Positions 56,896 to 64,000 of a DNA stretch of 64,000 nt are shown piece after piece (position 1 is the first letter of the stretch; every line of letters begins with the position of its first letter). Source of the stretch: Klebsiella electrica (GTDB lineage: Bacteria > Pseudomonadota > Gammaproteobacteria > Enterobacterales > Enterobacteriaceae); assembly GCF_006711645.1 (NCBI RefSeq), contig NZ_CP041247.1, positions 2,790,001-2,854,000 on the forward strand, given 5' to 3'. Below the pieces are notes generated by a model, which made no database searches, was not told where the DNA came from, and was given only the letters and a program-made list of their open reading frames with translations. The position numbers and the translations under genes were made by a program.

Positions 56896-56924
56896 AGATT
56901 AGCCAATTTCCGCCACGTTTGCAA
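56896..56924 (-). promoter_or_regulatory. pR'-like late promoter
   Basis: Minus strand: -35 TTGCAA (56919-56924), 17-bp spacer, -10 TAATCT (56896-56901), directly downstream of the Q fragment. Placement and strength are those of a lambdoid late promoter. Confidence 0.7.
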
Positions 56925-56939
56925 TAGCCGGTTGCAAAA

Positions 56940-57216
56940 TCACCTCGTTACCTTTTCAAGCATCTTTTCAGCAAAGGATTCTTCAACGTGGCAATACTCC
57001 ACCAGCCGATCGAAGAACAATTTGAAGTTTCTGCGCCAGGTGGTTTCAGTAACACCCAGCGCTTTGAATACCTCCGAGTCCTTTAATCTGGGATAGCCGC
57101 GACCGGTACAGCGAGGACATTGCTTAAAAACAGGAACTCCCTGCAGCTCAGATTTTTTCTTATCGAGAACCTCGCCTCGCCCCCGGCAGCGGCATTCGTT
57201 CTTTATGTTCCCCTTC
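56940..57216 (-). pseudogene. 3' fragment of late antiterminator Q
   Basis: About 90 codons match the C-terminal half of lambda/DLP12-type Q. There is a zinc-finger with ECRCRGRG and QCPRCTGRG pairs around VLDKKKSELQGVPVF, then the end LVEYCHVEESFAEKMLEKVT. The N-terminal half is missing; upstream of about 57216 the DNA is integrase sequence of the opposite strand. Without the N-terminal DNA-binding part it should not act. Confidence 0.85.
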
Positions 57217-57772
57217 TGGTGTGCGGCATGGTGAGCTGGCGGCACTAGCATGGGAGGATGTCGATCTGGATAAGGGCGTGATACACGTTAGACGGAATCT
57301 GACAGCGAACGGCATGTTCGGCCCACCAAAAACAGCAGCAGGAAACCGGACGATTCAACTGCTCGGCCCGGCCCTGGACGCGCTGAAAGCGCAGCATGAA
57401 CTGACGGCTGGTCATCCGGTATCCACTATTACGTTTCACCACAGGGAATATGGTTCAAGCGAGGAACAGGAATTGCGATTCGTTTTCATGCCGCGGAAAA
57501 GGAAAGGCGAGCAAAAACCCTGCTACTCGCACAGTAGCATAGGCAGCAGATGGGAAGCTGCAGTAAAACGCGCTGGCATTCGCCGCAGGAATCCGTACCA
57601 TACGCGGCATACTTTTGCCTGCTGGCTCCTGACGGCTGGCGCAAACCCGTCTTTTATAGCCAATCAGATGGGGCATGAAAACGCGCAAATGGTGTACGAC
57701 GTTTATAGTAGATGGATAGAAGAGATGAACGGCGACCAGGTTTCTATGTTGAATTCCCGGCTTGGGCTTTAA
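57214..57772 (+). pseudogene. 3' fragment of tyrosine integrase (Rac IntR type)
   Basis: The catalytic domain remains. The first arginine is in SGVRHGELAALAWEDVDL, the His-x-x-Arg in YHTRHTFACW, the second histidine in NQMGHENA and the nucleophilic tyrosine in MVYDVYSRW. About 185 codons of roughly 400 are left; the N-terminal arm- and core-binding domains are lost at the Q junction. Similarity in the RHGELAALAWED region is to the Rac integrase, which uses the same ttcA site. Excision by this enzyme is impossible. Confidence 0.88.
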
Positions 57773-57779
57773 AACATTT

Positions 57780-57797
57780 TGCCCCCTATATGCCCCT
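57780..57797 (+). repeat. Integrase arm-type site, right copy
   Basis: TGCCCCCTATATGCCCCT, an exact copy of 45707-45724, between the integrase stop and the attR core. Confidence 0.7.
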
Positions 57798-57820
57798 TTT
57801 AGATTTAGAGAATGTTAATA

Positions 57821-58756
57821 ATGCAAGAAAATCAAGATCTTACTAAGAAAGAGAAATACAACCTCGATAAATTGCAAAAGCGCCTGCGCCGTAACGTCGG
57901 CGAAGCCATTGCCGATTTCAACATGATCGAAGACGGCGACCGGATTATGGTTTGCCTGTCCGGCGGTAAAGATAGCTACACCATGCTGGAAATCCTGCGC
58001 AGCCTGCAGAAAAGCGCGCCGATTTCATTCTCACTGGTCGCGGTCAACCTCGATCAGAAACAGCCGGGCTTCCCCGCGCACATTCTGCCGGAATATCTGG
58101 AGCAGCTGGGCGTCGAGTATAAAATTGTCGAAGAAAACACCTACGGGATCGTCAAAGAGAAGATTCCTGAAGGCAAAACCACCTGCTCGCTCTGTTCGCG
58201 CCTGCGTCGCGGGATCCTGTACCGTACCGCAAGCGAACTGGGCGCAACTAAGATTGCCCTCGGCCATCACCGCGACGATATTTTGCAGACGCTGTTCCTG
58301 AACATGTTCTACGGCGGCAAAATGAAAGGTATGCCGCCGAAGCTGATGAGCGATGACGGTAAACATATCGTTATCCGTCCGCTGGCATACTGCCGCGAAA
58401 AAGACATTGAGCGTTTTTCGCAGGCGAAAGGCTTCCCGATCATTCCGTGCAACCTGTGCGGCTCGCAGCCTAACCTGCAGCGCCAGGTCATTGCCGATAT
58501 GCTGCGCGACTGGGATAAACGCTATCCTGGCCGTATCGAGACCATGTTCAGCGCCATGCAGAACGTGGTGCCGTCTCATCTGAGCGACACTAACCTGTTT
58601 GACTTTAAAGGGATTAATCACAATTCCGCCGTGGTTGACGGCGGCGATCTGGCTTTTGACCGGGAAGAGATCCCGCTGCAGCCTGCCGGCTGGCAGCCGG
58701 AAGACGATGCCGCACAGCTGGATGAACTGCGTCTGAACGTGGTGGAAGTGAAGTAA
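57821..58756 (+). CDS. ttcA: tRNA 2-thiocytidine(32) synthetase TtcA
   Basis: 311-residue PP-loop ATPase with a 4Fe-4S cluster that thiolates C32 of several tRNAs. The PP-loop [10 protein letters not shown] is near residue 46; the cluster cysteines lie in [11 protein letters not shown] (CxxC) and [12 protein letters not shown]. The first 13 codons and the upstream DNA come from the phage (attR core at 57857-57870 is inside the gene). The reading frame is kept and the protein is full length. I choose ATG 57821 by family length; ATG 57812 is in frame. The promoter is now phage-derived. Confidence 0.96.
   Translation: MQENQDLTKKEKYNLDKLQKRLRRNVGEAIADFNMIEDGDRIMVCLSGGKDSYTMLEILRSLQKSAPISFSLVAVNLDQKQPGFPAHILPEYLEQLGVEYKIVEENTYGIVKEKIPEGKTTCSLCSRLRRGILYRTASELGATKIALGHHRDDILQTLFLNMFYGGKMKGMPPKLMSDDGKHIVIRPLAYCREKDIERFSQAKGFPIIPCNLCGSQPNLQRQVIADMLRDWDKRYPGRIETMFSAMQNVVPSHLSDTNLFDFKGINHNSAVVDGGDLAFDREEIPLQPAGWQPEDDAAQLDELRLNVVEVK
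57857..57870 (+). other. attR core
   Basis: TACAACCTCGATAA, shared with the attL core at 45556-45569. It encodes the YNLDK part of TtcA, so integration restores the protein sequence. Confidence 0.8.
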
Positions 58757-58762
58757 CCAACC

Positions 58763-58790
58763 GGCGTCTCAGAGTCACCTCTGAGACGCC
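58763..58790. terminator. Bidirectional terminator between ttcA and dbpA
   Basis: Perfect 12-base stem GGCGTCTCAGAG-TCAC-CTCTGAGACGCC between two convergent genes. Confidence 0.8.
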
Positions 58791-58800
58791 TTGTCATCGC

Positions 58801-60174
58801 TTATTTCAGCAGGCGGACGCGGCAGTTTTTGCCTTTAATCTTGCCGTTTTGCAACTGCTTATAGGCTTTCTGCGCGACGCCCTGGCGAATCGCCACATAA
58901 ACATGCGCAGGATGGACGTTAATCTTGCCGATATCGGCGCCGTCAAAGCCCATATCGCCGGTCAATGCGCCAAGCACATCGCCAGCGCGCATTTTCGCTT
59001 TCTTCCCGCCATCGATACACAGCGTCGCCATCTCAGCGTCAAGCGGTTTGATGGTGCCGTTGGTCGGCGCGTTCACCCAGTTCAGCTTCAGTTGCAGCAT
59101 TTCGGCCAGGATGTTGGCGCGCTGCGCCTCTTCCGGCGCGCAGAGGCTGATAGCCAGACCGCTCTCACCGGCGCGGGCGGTACGGCCGATACGGTGCACA
59201 TGAACCTCCGGATCCCAGGCCAGCTCGTAGTTAACCACCAGCTCCAGCGATTTAATATCGAGGCCGCGCGCGGCAACGTCGGTGGCGACCAGCACGCGAG
59301 AGCTGCCGTTGGCAAAGCGCACCAGCGTCTGATCGCGATCGCGTTGTTCAAGATCGCCGTGCAGCGACAGCGCGCTCTGCCCTGCGGCATTCAGCGAATC
59401 GCAAACCGCCTGGCAATCCTTTTTGGTGTTGCAAAACACCACGCAGGAGGCCGGCTGATGCTGACTGAGCAGCGTTTGCAGCAGCGGGATTTTTCCGCGC
59501 TGGGAGGTTTCGAAAAACTGCTGCTCGATTGCCGGCAGCGCGTCGACAGAATCGGTCTCAATGGTTAGCGGATGGTTCTGCACCCGTCCGCTGATCGCCG
59601 CGATCGCTTCCGGCCAGGTGGCGGAAAACAGCAGCGTCTGGCGTTCAGCCGGGGCAAAGCGGATCACCTCATCGATGGCCTCGCTGAAGCCCATATCCAG
59701 CATCCGGTCAGCTTCATCCATCACCAGCGTCTGCAGCGCATCCAGCGACACGGTGCCTTTTTGCAGGTGATCCAGTAAACGACCCGGGGTGGCGACGATG
59801 ATATGCGGCGCATGCTGCAGCGAATCGCGCTGCGCGCCGAAAGGCTGGCCGCCACAGAGGGTCAAAATTTTGATATTCGGTAAAAAGCGCGCCAGACGAC
59901 GCAGCTCACCCGCGACCTGATCGGCCAGCTCGCGGGTCGGGCACAGTACCAGAGATTGTGTCTGGAACAGGGTCGCATCGACGTGCTGAAGCAGCCCCAG
60001 ACCAAATGCCGCTGTTTTACCGCTACCGGTTTTGGCCTGCACGCGCACATCTTTACCCGCCAGAATCGCGGGCAAGGCGGCGGCCTGCACAGGGGTCATC
60101 GTGAGATAACCCAGCTCATTGAGATTGGCGAGCTGGGCTGCGGGTAAAACGTTCAGTGTTGAAAAAGCGGTCAC
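58801..60174 (-). CDS. dbpA: ATP-dependent RNA helicase DbpA
   Basis: 457-residue DEAD-box helicase acting in 50S ribosome assembly, targeted to hairpin 92 of 23S rRNA. Motifs: Q-motif (MTPVQAAALPAIL), AKTGSGKT, PTRELADQV, VMDEADRML, SATWP, HRIGRTARAG. The C-terminal RNA-binding domain (DVLGALTGDMGFDGADIGKI) is present. GTG 60174 gives exactly the E. coli length. Confidence 0.96.
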   Translation of the reverse strand: MTAFSTLNVLPAAQLANLNELGYLTMTPVQAAALPAILAGKDVRVQAKTGSGKTAAFGLGLLQHVDATLFQTQSLVLCPTRELADQVAGELRRLARFLPNIKILTLCGGQPFGAQRDSLQHAPHIIVATPGRLLDHLQKGTVSLDALQTLVMDEADRMLDMGFSEAIDEVIRFAPAERQTLLFSATWPEAIAAISGRVQNHPLTIETDSVDALPAIEQQFFETSQRGKIPLLQTLLSQHQPASCVVFCNTKKDCQAVCDSLNAAGQSALSLHGDLEQRDRDQTLVRFANGSSRVLVATDVAARGLDIKSLELVVNYELAWDPEVHVHRIGRTARAGESGLAISLCAPEEAQRANILAEMLQLKLNWVNAPTNGTIKPLDAEMATLCIDGGKKAKMRAGDVLGALTGDMGFDGADIGKINVHPAHVYVAIRQGVAQKAYKQLQNGKIKGKNCRVRLLK

Positions 60175-60188
60175 AATTTTTTCTCGAA

Positions 60189-60374
60189 TTAACAGGCACA
60201 CAAAGGGCAGGCGCGTATCCTCGCAGATCTGCGCCTGCGATGCGACAATTTAATCGGCTCATCATCCGGCGGCGGGTCGGGTAACGGATGCGGCCGCGGT
60301 CGGGGATCGGGCACCGGAATGGGATCGTTAGGTTCTGGCGGAACAGGGAGCGATGTCAGGGGCTGATAGCGCAT
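60189..60374 (-). CDS. Small proline-rich protein
   Basis: 61 residues, start MRYQPLTSLPVPPEPNDPIP, a Pro/Asp-rich middle (VPDPRPRPHPLPDPPPDDEP) and a basic Arg/Cys tail. ATG 60374 has GGGAG eight bases upstream. It lies between dbpA and fnrS on the same strand. No domain is recognised; the low-complexity sequence makes homology hard to judge. It may be a conserved small enterobacterial protein. Confidence 0.55.
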   Translation of the reverse strand: MRYQPLTSLPVPPEPNDPIPVPDPRPRPHPLPDPPPDDEPIKLSHRRRRSARIRACPLCAC

Positions 60375-60436
60375 ATTGGCTCTCCCGGTAGTCAGCGGGT
60401 ACACCCATTAAGCGTAGAAGCTGCTAACCAGAGAGC

Positions 60437-60558
60437 AAAAAAAAGCCGACTTAATCAAGTCGGCGTCGTACGAATCAATTGTGCTATGCAGTAATTCAAA
60501 AAAGGAAGTAAGACAATATGGAGCGCAACGCCCATCGCTTGACGTTGCATTCACCTGC
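60437..60558 (-). ncRNA. fnrS: FnrS small regulatory RNA
   Basis: Minus strand, 122 nt. It starts GCAGGTGAATGCAACGTCAA and continues GCGATGGGCGTTGCGCTCCA, nearly identical to E. coli FnrS. It ends in the hairpin GCCGACTTGATTAAGTCGGC with eight T. FnrS is made in anaerobiosis under FNR (and ArcA) and, with Hfq, represses mRNAs for aerobic enzymes such as sodB, sodA and maeA. Position between dbpA and zntB is the same as in E. coli. Confidence 0.96.
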
Positions 60559-60593
60559 GAGAGAGATATTGCCCCGAATGGGTAGACGGTTTA

Positions 60594-60607
60594 TTGATTT
60601 CGCTCAA
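60594..60607 (-). promoter_or_regulatory. FNR box of fnrS
   Basis: Minus strand TTGAGCGAAATCAA, one mismatch to TTGAT-N4-ATCAA. Its centre is about 42 bp before the RNA start, the class II activator position. Confidence 0.9.
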
Positions 60608-60653
60608 ATATTCCCGGGTTTTCGCGCTACGGGCGGCAATGAAAAACGATTAT

Positions 60654-61637
60654 TTACAACCATTTACTACGATGCAACCACCATGTAACACCGCCAATGA
60701 GAACGACTAACATTATGCAGAAAATAGAAAAGCCTAAATGCCACGCATTGCCGGGGATCCCGCCGAGGTTAACGCCAAACAGACCGGTCAAAAAGGTGCT
60801 GGGCAGAAACACCATCGCCATCAGCGACATCGTATAGGTACGCCGCGACAGCGCCTCCTGCATAATCTGGGCAATCTCATCGCTCATAATCGCCGTTCGG
60901 GAAATACAGCTGTCAATCTCATCCAGGCCGCGCCCCAGCCGGTCAGCGATATCCTGCATTCTCCGGCGGTGGTCGTCATTCATCCACGGCAGGCGTTCGC
61001 TGGCAAGACGGGAGTAAACATCGCGCTGCGGTGACATATAGCGGCGCATCACAATCAGCTGTTTACGCAGCAGCGCCAGAAACCCCCGCGGCGGCACCTG
61101 CTGATCCAGCTGGTTATCTTCGAGGTCGATAATCCGGTCATGCAGCTGCTCGATAAATTCGCTGGCGTGGTCGGTCAGCGCATCGCAAATATCCACCAGC
61201 CAACCACCACAGTCCACCGGACCGGTGCCCTCACGCAGATCGCCGAGCACATCATCCAGCGCCAGCACCCGACGCTGGCGGGTGGAAACAATTAAGCGCT
61301 CGTCCATATACAGACGCATTGCCACCAGCTGGTCCGGCCGCTCATCGGTACTGCCGTTAATGCAGCGCAGGGTAATCAACGTCCCGTCGCCCACCCGGGT
61401 GACCCGAGGACGGGTACTTTCCCCGGCCAACGCATCGCGGACGCTGTTTGGTAATAGCGGCGTAGATGCCAGCCATTCGGCGCTGTCGGCGTGGGTATAG
61501 TTCAGATGCAGCCAACAGGGGTGATCCTTATCAATAGCATCACTGTCAGTCAGCGGCTTGACTCCGCCCTGCCCGTCGAATTGCCAGGCAAAAACCGCAT
61601 CCGGCACGTTCAATTCCGATCCCTTAATGGCGTCCAC
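60654..61637 (-). CDS. zntB: Zinc transporter ZntB (CorA family)
   Basis: 327-residue CorA-like membrane transporter that moves zinc with protons. A large cytoplasmic N-terminal domain (1-265) is followed by two membrane helices: [20 protein letters not shown] leads into the GVNLGGIPG loop (the GMN-like signature, here GVN), then [19 protein letters not shown]. Length equals E. coli ZntB. fnrS follows on the same strand. Confidence 0.96.
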   Translation of the reverse strand: MDAIKGSELNVPDAVFAWQFDGQGGVKPLTDSDAIDKDHPCWLHLNYTHADSAEWLASTPLLPNSVRDALAGESTRPRVTRVGDGTLITLRCINGSTDERPDQLVAMRLYMDERLIVSTRQRRVLALDDVLGDLREGTGPVDCGGWLVDICDALTDHASEFIEQLHDRIIDLEDNQLDQQVPPRGFLALLRKQLIVMRRYMSPQRDVYSRLASERLPWMNDDHRRRMQDIADRLGRGLDEIDSCISRTAIMSDEIAQIMQEALSRRTYTMSLMAMVFLPSTFLTGLFGVNLGGIPGNAWHLGFSIFCIMLVVLIGGVTWWLHRSKWL

Positions 61638-61752
61638 CGGACCTCCGTCAGTCAGTACTTATTTTTGCTAGTCTAGCCTGACGCATCGGTTAATCAAGGG
61701 GGAAAGTCAGCAGGGCGCTGAATTTACTAATGAAAAGCGGGGGGTAAAAATG

Positions 61753-61778
61753 GAAAAAAGAACCCGCCGACGGCGGGT
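61753..61778 (-). terminator. Minus-strand terminator after the 17-codon ORF
   Basis: Minus strand: ACCCGCC-GTC-GGCGGGT then TCTTTTTT. It would end a short transcript starting upstream of 61923. Confidence 0.8.
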
Positions 61779-61869
61779 GATGAGTGCGTTTCACAAAAGT
61801 ATGTCCGGCCCGCTGAATGAACCAGCGCCAGAATGAATGGCGGCAGGATGGCAGGCCAGCTGGCGCCGC

Positions 61870-61923
61870 TCATTTTTTCTCTTCTGCGTAGCGACGCGCG
61901 TTGTCGTGCAAATTTGTACACAT
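61870..61923 (-). CDS. Candidate 17-aa peptide
   Basis: ATG 61923 has AAGGAG seven bases upstream; the peptide is MCTNLHDNARRYAEEKK and stop. It is followed 90 bp later by a strong terminator, so a short dedicated transcript is likely. It could be a leader peptide or part of a small RNA. It is divergent from the DeoR-type regulator. Confidence 0.45.
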   Translation of the reverse strand: MCTNLHDNARRYAEEKK

Positions 61924-62055
61924 GTTTTATCTCCTTGATTGTTATACGCAGGAATAAGCGCAGACCGCTGTTGCCGTTTTGCAAGCCGCCCCTGACAACG
62001 TTTCGGGCCGCGCCTGCGCTGCGCTCCTCGACGCGATGCAAGGAAGATTTCTTTT

Positions 62056-62100
62056 CCTGCGAAATGCTGTATTATGCGAGTTATTGCAGTATTTTGCAGG
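62056..62100. promoter_or_regulatory. Inverted repeat at the DeoR-type gene promoter
   Basis: Arms CCTGCGAAATGCTG (62056-62069) and CAGTATTTTGCAGG (62087-62100) match at 12 of 14 positions and enclose TATTAT, a likely -10 box. Suits autoregulation by the DeoR-family protein that follows. Confidence 0.6.
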
Positions 62101-62111
62101 ATTTCATCACC

Positions 62112-62858
62112 ATGCATAAAACCGCCAGACAAAAGTACCTGGTTGAACTTATTAGTGAAAATGGGCAAGTCAGCATCAGCGAGCTGGTAGAAAAGCTGCA
62201 GGTTTCCGCAGACACCCTGCGTCGCGATCTGGCCGATCTTGAAAAGCAGGGGCTGGCGCAGAAGAACCACGGCGGCGCAATCGCGCTCGATATTTCCGCG
62301 ATGAACCGCCAGGGCAGAAACGCCCTGCTGCCGCAGACTAAACAGCGTTTAGGCCGTATGGTCGCCAGCAAAATACCCGCCGGTTCGACCCTCTTTTTAG
62401 ATGCTGGCAGTACCGTTCTGGCCGTCGCTAGCCAGATTCAAGGCCCGATGACGGTCATCACTCCGTCATTAGATATTGCCACGCATTTCAGCACCCGCCC
62501 GGATATCCAGCTGATCGTGCTGGGGGGAACATGGGATGCGCGGCAGCGACTCTTTGCCGGCAGCGCCACCCTGGCCTTGCTGGCGCGCTATCGCGCCGAT
62601 ATCGCTATCCTCGGCGCCTGCGCCATCCATGCTCAACTCGGTTTAAGCGCCAGCCAGGAGGCCGATGCTGAAATTAAACGCGCGATGCTGGCGGCAAGCA
62701 CCGGGCACTGGCTGGTGGCCGATCATCTGAAGTTGAACCACTGCGAGCCGCATCTGGTGGCCGAATTGACAGACATACATCAGTTATTTTTAGACAAGCC
62801 CTGGGAAGAACTCGGGGATACTGGCGCGCTGCAGGTCAACATTGCTGACGCTCAATAA
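62112..62858 (+). CDS. DeoR/GlpR-family transcriptional regulator
   Basis: 248 residues. The N-terminal winged helix (TARQKYLVELISENGQVSIS, then ELVEKLQVSADTLRRDLADL) is followed by a sugar-phosphate-sensing domain with the DAGSTVLAVA nucleotide-like loop and the late SxEAD-type motif (SASQEADAEIKRAML). ATG 62112 lies after CAGGATTTCATCACC. It precedes an oxidoreductase gene by 13-46 bp, depending on the start chosen there, and probably controls it. Inducer unknown. Confidence 0.88.
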   Translation: MHKTARQKYLVELISENGQVSISELVEKLQVSADTLRRDLADLEKQGLAQKNHGGAIALDISAMNRQGRNALLPQTKQRLGRMVASKIPAGSTLFLDAGSTVLAVASQIQGPMTVITPSLDIATHFSTRPDIQLIVLGGTWDARQRLFAGSATLALLARYRADIAILGACAIHAQLGLSASQEADAEIKRAMLAASTGHWLVADHLKLNHCEPHLVAELTDIHQLFLDKPWEELGDTGALQVNIADAQ

Positions 62859-62904
62859 CGTGGAGAGGGTAATGAATAAAGTCATCGCAGGTGAAGGTAA
62901 AAAC

Positions 62905-63954
62905 ATGAATATTGCGCTGATCGGCTATGGCTTCGTCGGCAAAACGTTTCACGCCCCGCTGATTCAGTCGGTGGAAGGTCTCACGCTGGCGGTCGTGGCG
63001 TCCGGCGACGAAGAGAAGGTAAAGCGCGACCTGCCGGATGTCACCGTCATCGGCTCGCCAGAACAGGCCGTTCAACACCCGGATATTGACCTCGTGGTGA
63101 TCGCCTCCCCTAACGCCACCCATGCCCCGTTAGCCAAACTGGCGCTGAATGCCGGGAAACATGTGGTAGTGGATAAGCCGTTTACCCTGGATATGCAGGA
63201 AGCGCGCGAGCTGATTGCCTTGGCGCAAGAGAAACAGCGGCTGCTTTCGGTCTTCCACAACCGTCGCTGGGACAGCGATTTCCTCGGCATTAAACAAGTT
63301 ATCGAACAAGGGCTTATCGGCAACGTTAAGCACTTTGAGTCGCATTTTGACCGCTTCCGCCCGGAAGTTCGCGTGCGCTGGAGAGAACAAAATGTCCCCG
63401 GCAGCGGCTTATGGTTCGATTTGGGGCCGCACCTGATCGATCAGGCTTTACAGCTGTTCGGCCTGCCGCAGTCGGTACAGGGCAATATCGCCACCCTGCG
63501 CCAGGGCGCGGAGATTAATGACTGGGCGCATGTGGTCTTAAACTACGCGCAGCATAAGGTGATTTTGCACTGCAGCATGCTGGTGGCCGGCGGCGTATCG
63601 CGCTTTACCGTCCACGGAGACCGGGGCAGCGTCGTGAAATCGCGAGCCGACCAGCAGGAAAGCCAGCTGCTGGCCGGGGTGGTTCCGGGCTGCGAAAGCT
63701 GGGGACATGATGACGACAATCTGGTGGTGTTTGATGCCAGCTCGCCGCCGCGCGAAATCCCCACCCCACAGGGCGACCAGCGCCAGTACTATATTAATGT
63801 GCGCGATGCGCTAACCGGCAAGATAGAGAATCCGGTCCAGCCGCTACAGGCGCTGGCGGTAATGGCGGTCTTAGAAGCGGCGGTACGGTCGGCGGAATCG
63901 GGTACGGTGCAGAGCGTTGCCCTGACCGCAGATGAGCTGGCGGCGTTGCAATAA
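62905..63954 (+). CDS. Gfo/Idh/MocA-family oxidoreductase (YdgJ-like)
   Basis: 349-residue NAD(P)-dependent dehydrogenase. The Rossmann motif IALIGYGFVGKTFHAPLI is at the N-terminus. HVVVDKPFTLDMQEA has the EKP-type lysine (here DKP). NRRWDSDFL and the GPHLIDQALQLFGLP motif with catalytic Asp/His follow. It resembles E. coli YdgJ but is clearly distinct. I choose ATG 62905 by family N-terminus; ATG 62872, with GGAG six bases upstream, would add 11 residues. Confidence 0.85.
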   Translation: MNIALIGYGFVGKTFHAPLIQSVEGLTLAVVASGDEEKVKRDLPDVTVIGSPEQAVQHPDIDLVVIASPNATHAPLAKLALNAGKHVVVDKPFTLDMQEARELIALAQEKQRLLSVFHNRRWDSDFLGIKQVIEQGLIGNVKHFESHFDRFRPEVRVRWREQNVPGSGLWFDLGPHLIDQALQLFGLPQSVQGNIATLRQGAEINDWAHVVLNYAQHKVILHCSMLVAGGVSRFTVHGDRGSVVKSRADQQESQLLAGVVPGCESWGHDDDNLVVFDASSPPREIPTPQGDQRQYYINVRDALTGKIENPVQPLQALAVMAVLEAAVRSAESGTVQSVALTADELAALQ

Positions 63955-63967
63955 CTCGCGTTCCCCC

Positions 63968-63993
63968 ATGACCGGCGCTTTTCCGCCGGTCAT
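63968..63993 (+). terminator. Terminator-like hairpin after the oxidoreductase
   Basis: ATGACCGGC / GCCGGTCAT stem with an eight-base loop; the window ends before a T-run can be judged. Confidence 0.5.
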
Positions 63994-64000
63994 GAACCGC

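Larger units (their letters stand above)
45556..57870. mobile_element. Decayed lambdoid prophage integrated in ttcA
   Basis: A 12.3-kb insert bounded by the core repeat TACAACCTCGATAA at 45556-45569 and 57857-57870, inside the 5' end of ttcA, the site used by the Rac prophage. Phage genes left are the integrase C-terminus, Q C-terminus, late promoter/terminator, tRNA, holin, endolysin, Rz/Rz1, SOS genes and invertase relics. No repressor, replication, terminase, head or tail gene is visible, so it cannot form particles. Base composition is mixed, with AT-rich islands at 46.6-47.4, 50.0-50.7 and 55.3-56.1 kb. Confidence 0.93.
61638..62111. other. Gap between zntB and the DeoR-type gene
   Basis: About 470 bp. 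It holds, on the minus strand, a 17-codon ORF with a strong ribosome site and a terminator (both listed), and on the plus strand the promoter/operator of the DeoR-type gene. dgcM, the neighbour of zntB in E. coli, is absent here. Confidence 0.6.

Noticed and set aside
56736..56924. 62-codon minus-strand ORF over the late promoter
   Set aside because: Covers the promoter and terminator of the phage late leader; no start signal.
61727..62041. 104-codon minus-strand frame
   Set aside because: Runs through the strong terminator at 61753-61778 and has no ribosome site; the 17-codon ORF in another frame is better supported.

Overview
The window is a stretch of enterobacterial chromosome, most likely Klebsiella or a close relative such as Raoultella. 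Gene order follows the E. coli K-12 segment hrpA-azoR-paa-tynA-feaB-feaR-ydbL-ynbE-ydbH-ldhA-hslJ-nifJ-micC-uspF-ttcA-dbpA-fnrS-zntB. The GC-rich codon use, REP-type repeats and an added alpha-glucoside PTS locus fit Klebsiella better than Escherichia. Species cannot be fixed from the sequence alone.

1-25 kb: the RNA helicase gene hrpA (cut by the window edge) and divergent azoR are followed by the complete phenylacetate pathway. paaABCDEFGHIJK and paaXY are on the minus strand; paaZ is divergent. Next to it is the aromatic-amine entry route: the periplasmic copper amine oxidase tynA, phenylacetaldehyde dehydrogenase feaB and its activator feaR. Together these turn phenylethylamine into phenylacetaldehyde, then phenylacetate, then phenylacetyl-CoA, then acetyl-CoA and succinyl-CoA. 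Two extra oxidoreductases (MDR family and ketopantoate-reductase family) sit between tynA and feaB.

25-45 kb: a nearly 1-kb gene-poor gap precedes a sugar-porter MFS gene that overlaps a stand-alone mannitol-type EIIA. Then come ydbL-ynbE-ydbH, a DedA-like gene, ldhA, hslJ and a small lipoprotein. A four-gene alpha-glucoside locus follows: LacI-type repressor, GH13 glucosidase, ScrA-like PTS EIIBC and ScrY-like porin. Two nearly identical palindromes lie before the repressor and before the glucosidase. The segment ends with nifJ, the sRNA gene micC on the opposite strand, a KTSC-domain gene and uspF. The porin gene ompN that accompanies micC in E. coli is absent.

45.5-57.9 kb: a decayed lambdoid prophage is inserted in the 5' end of ttcA, the site used by Rac. 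It is bounded by a 14-bp core repeat and by matching 18-bp arm-type repeats, and it supplies a new 5' end to ttcA. What remains is a 3' integrase fragment, a 3' fragment of the late antiterminator Q fused to it by deletion, a pR'/tR'-like leader, a tRNA-Thr, a holin/SAR-endolysin/Rz/Rz1 cassette and SOS genes (LexA box, umuC with an amber codon, SRAP gene with a UGA at codon 3). Accessory genes include a GH75-like lipoprotein, a TAXI solute-binding protein with a tiny membrane ORF, an AT-rich membrane protein, a coiled-coil/membrane gene pair and a small membrane ORF behind a promoter with an overlapping palindrome. A 3'-truncated IS2-like element and two relics of DNA-invertase C-termini show repeated rearrangement. 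All early, replication, head and tail genes are gone.

57.8-64 kb: ttcA, dbpA, the anaerobic sRNA fnrS with its FNR box, zntB, and a DeoR-type regulator followed by a Gfo/Idh/MocA oxidoreductase.
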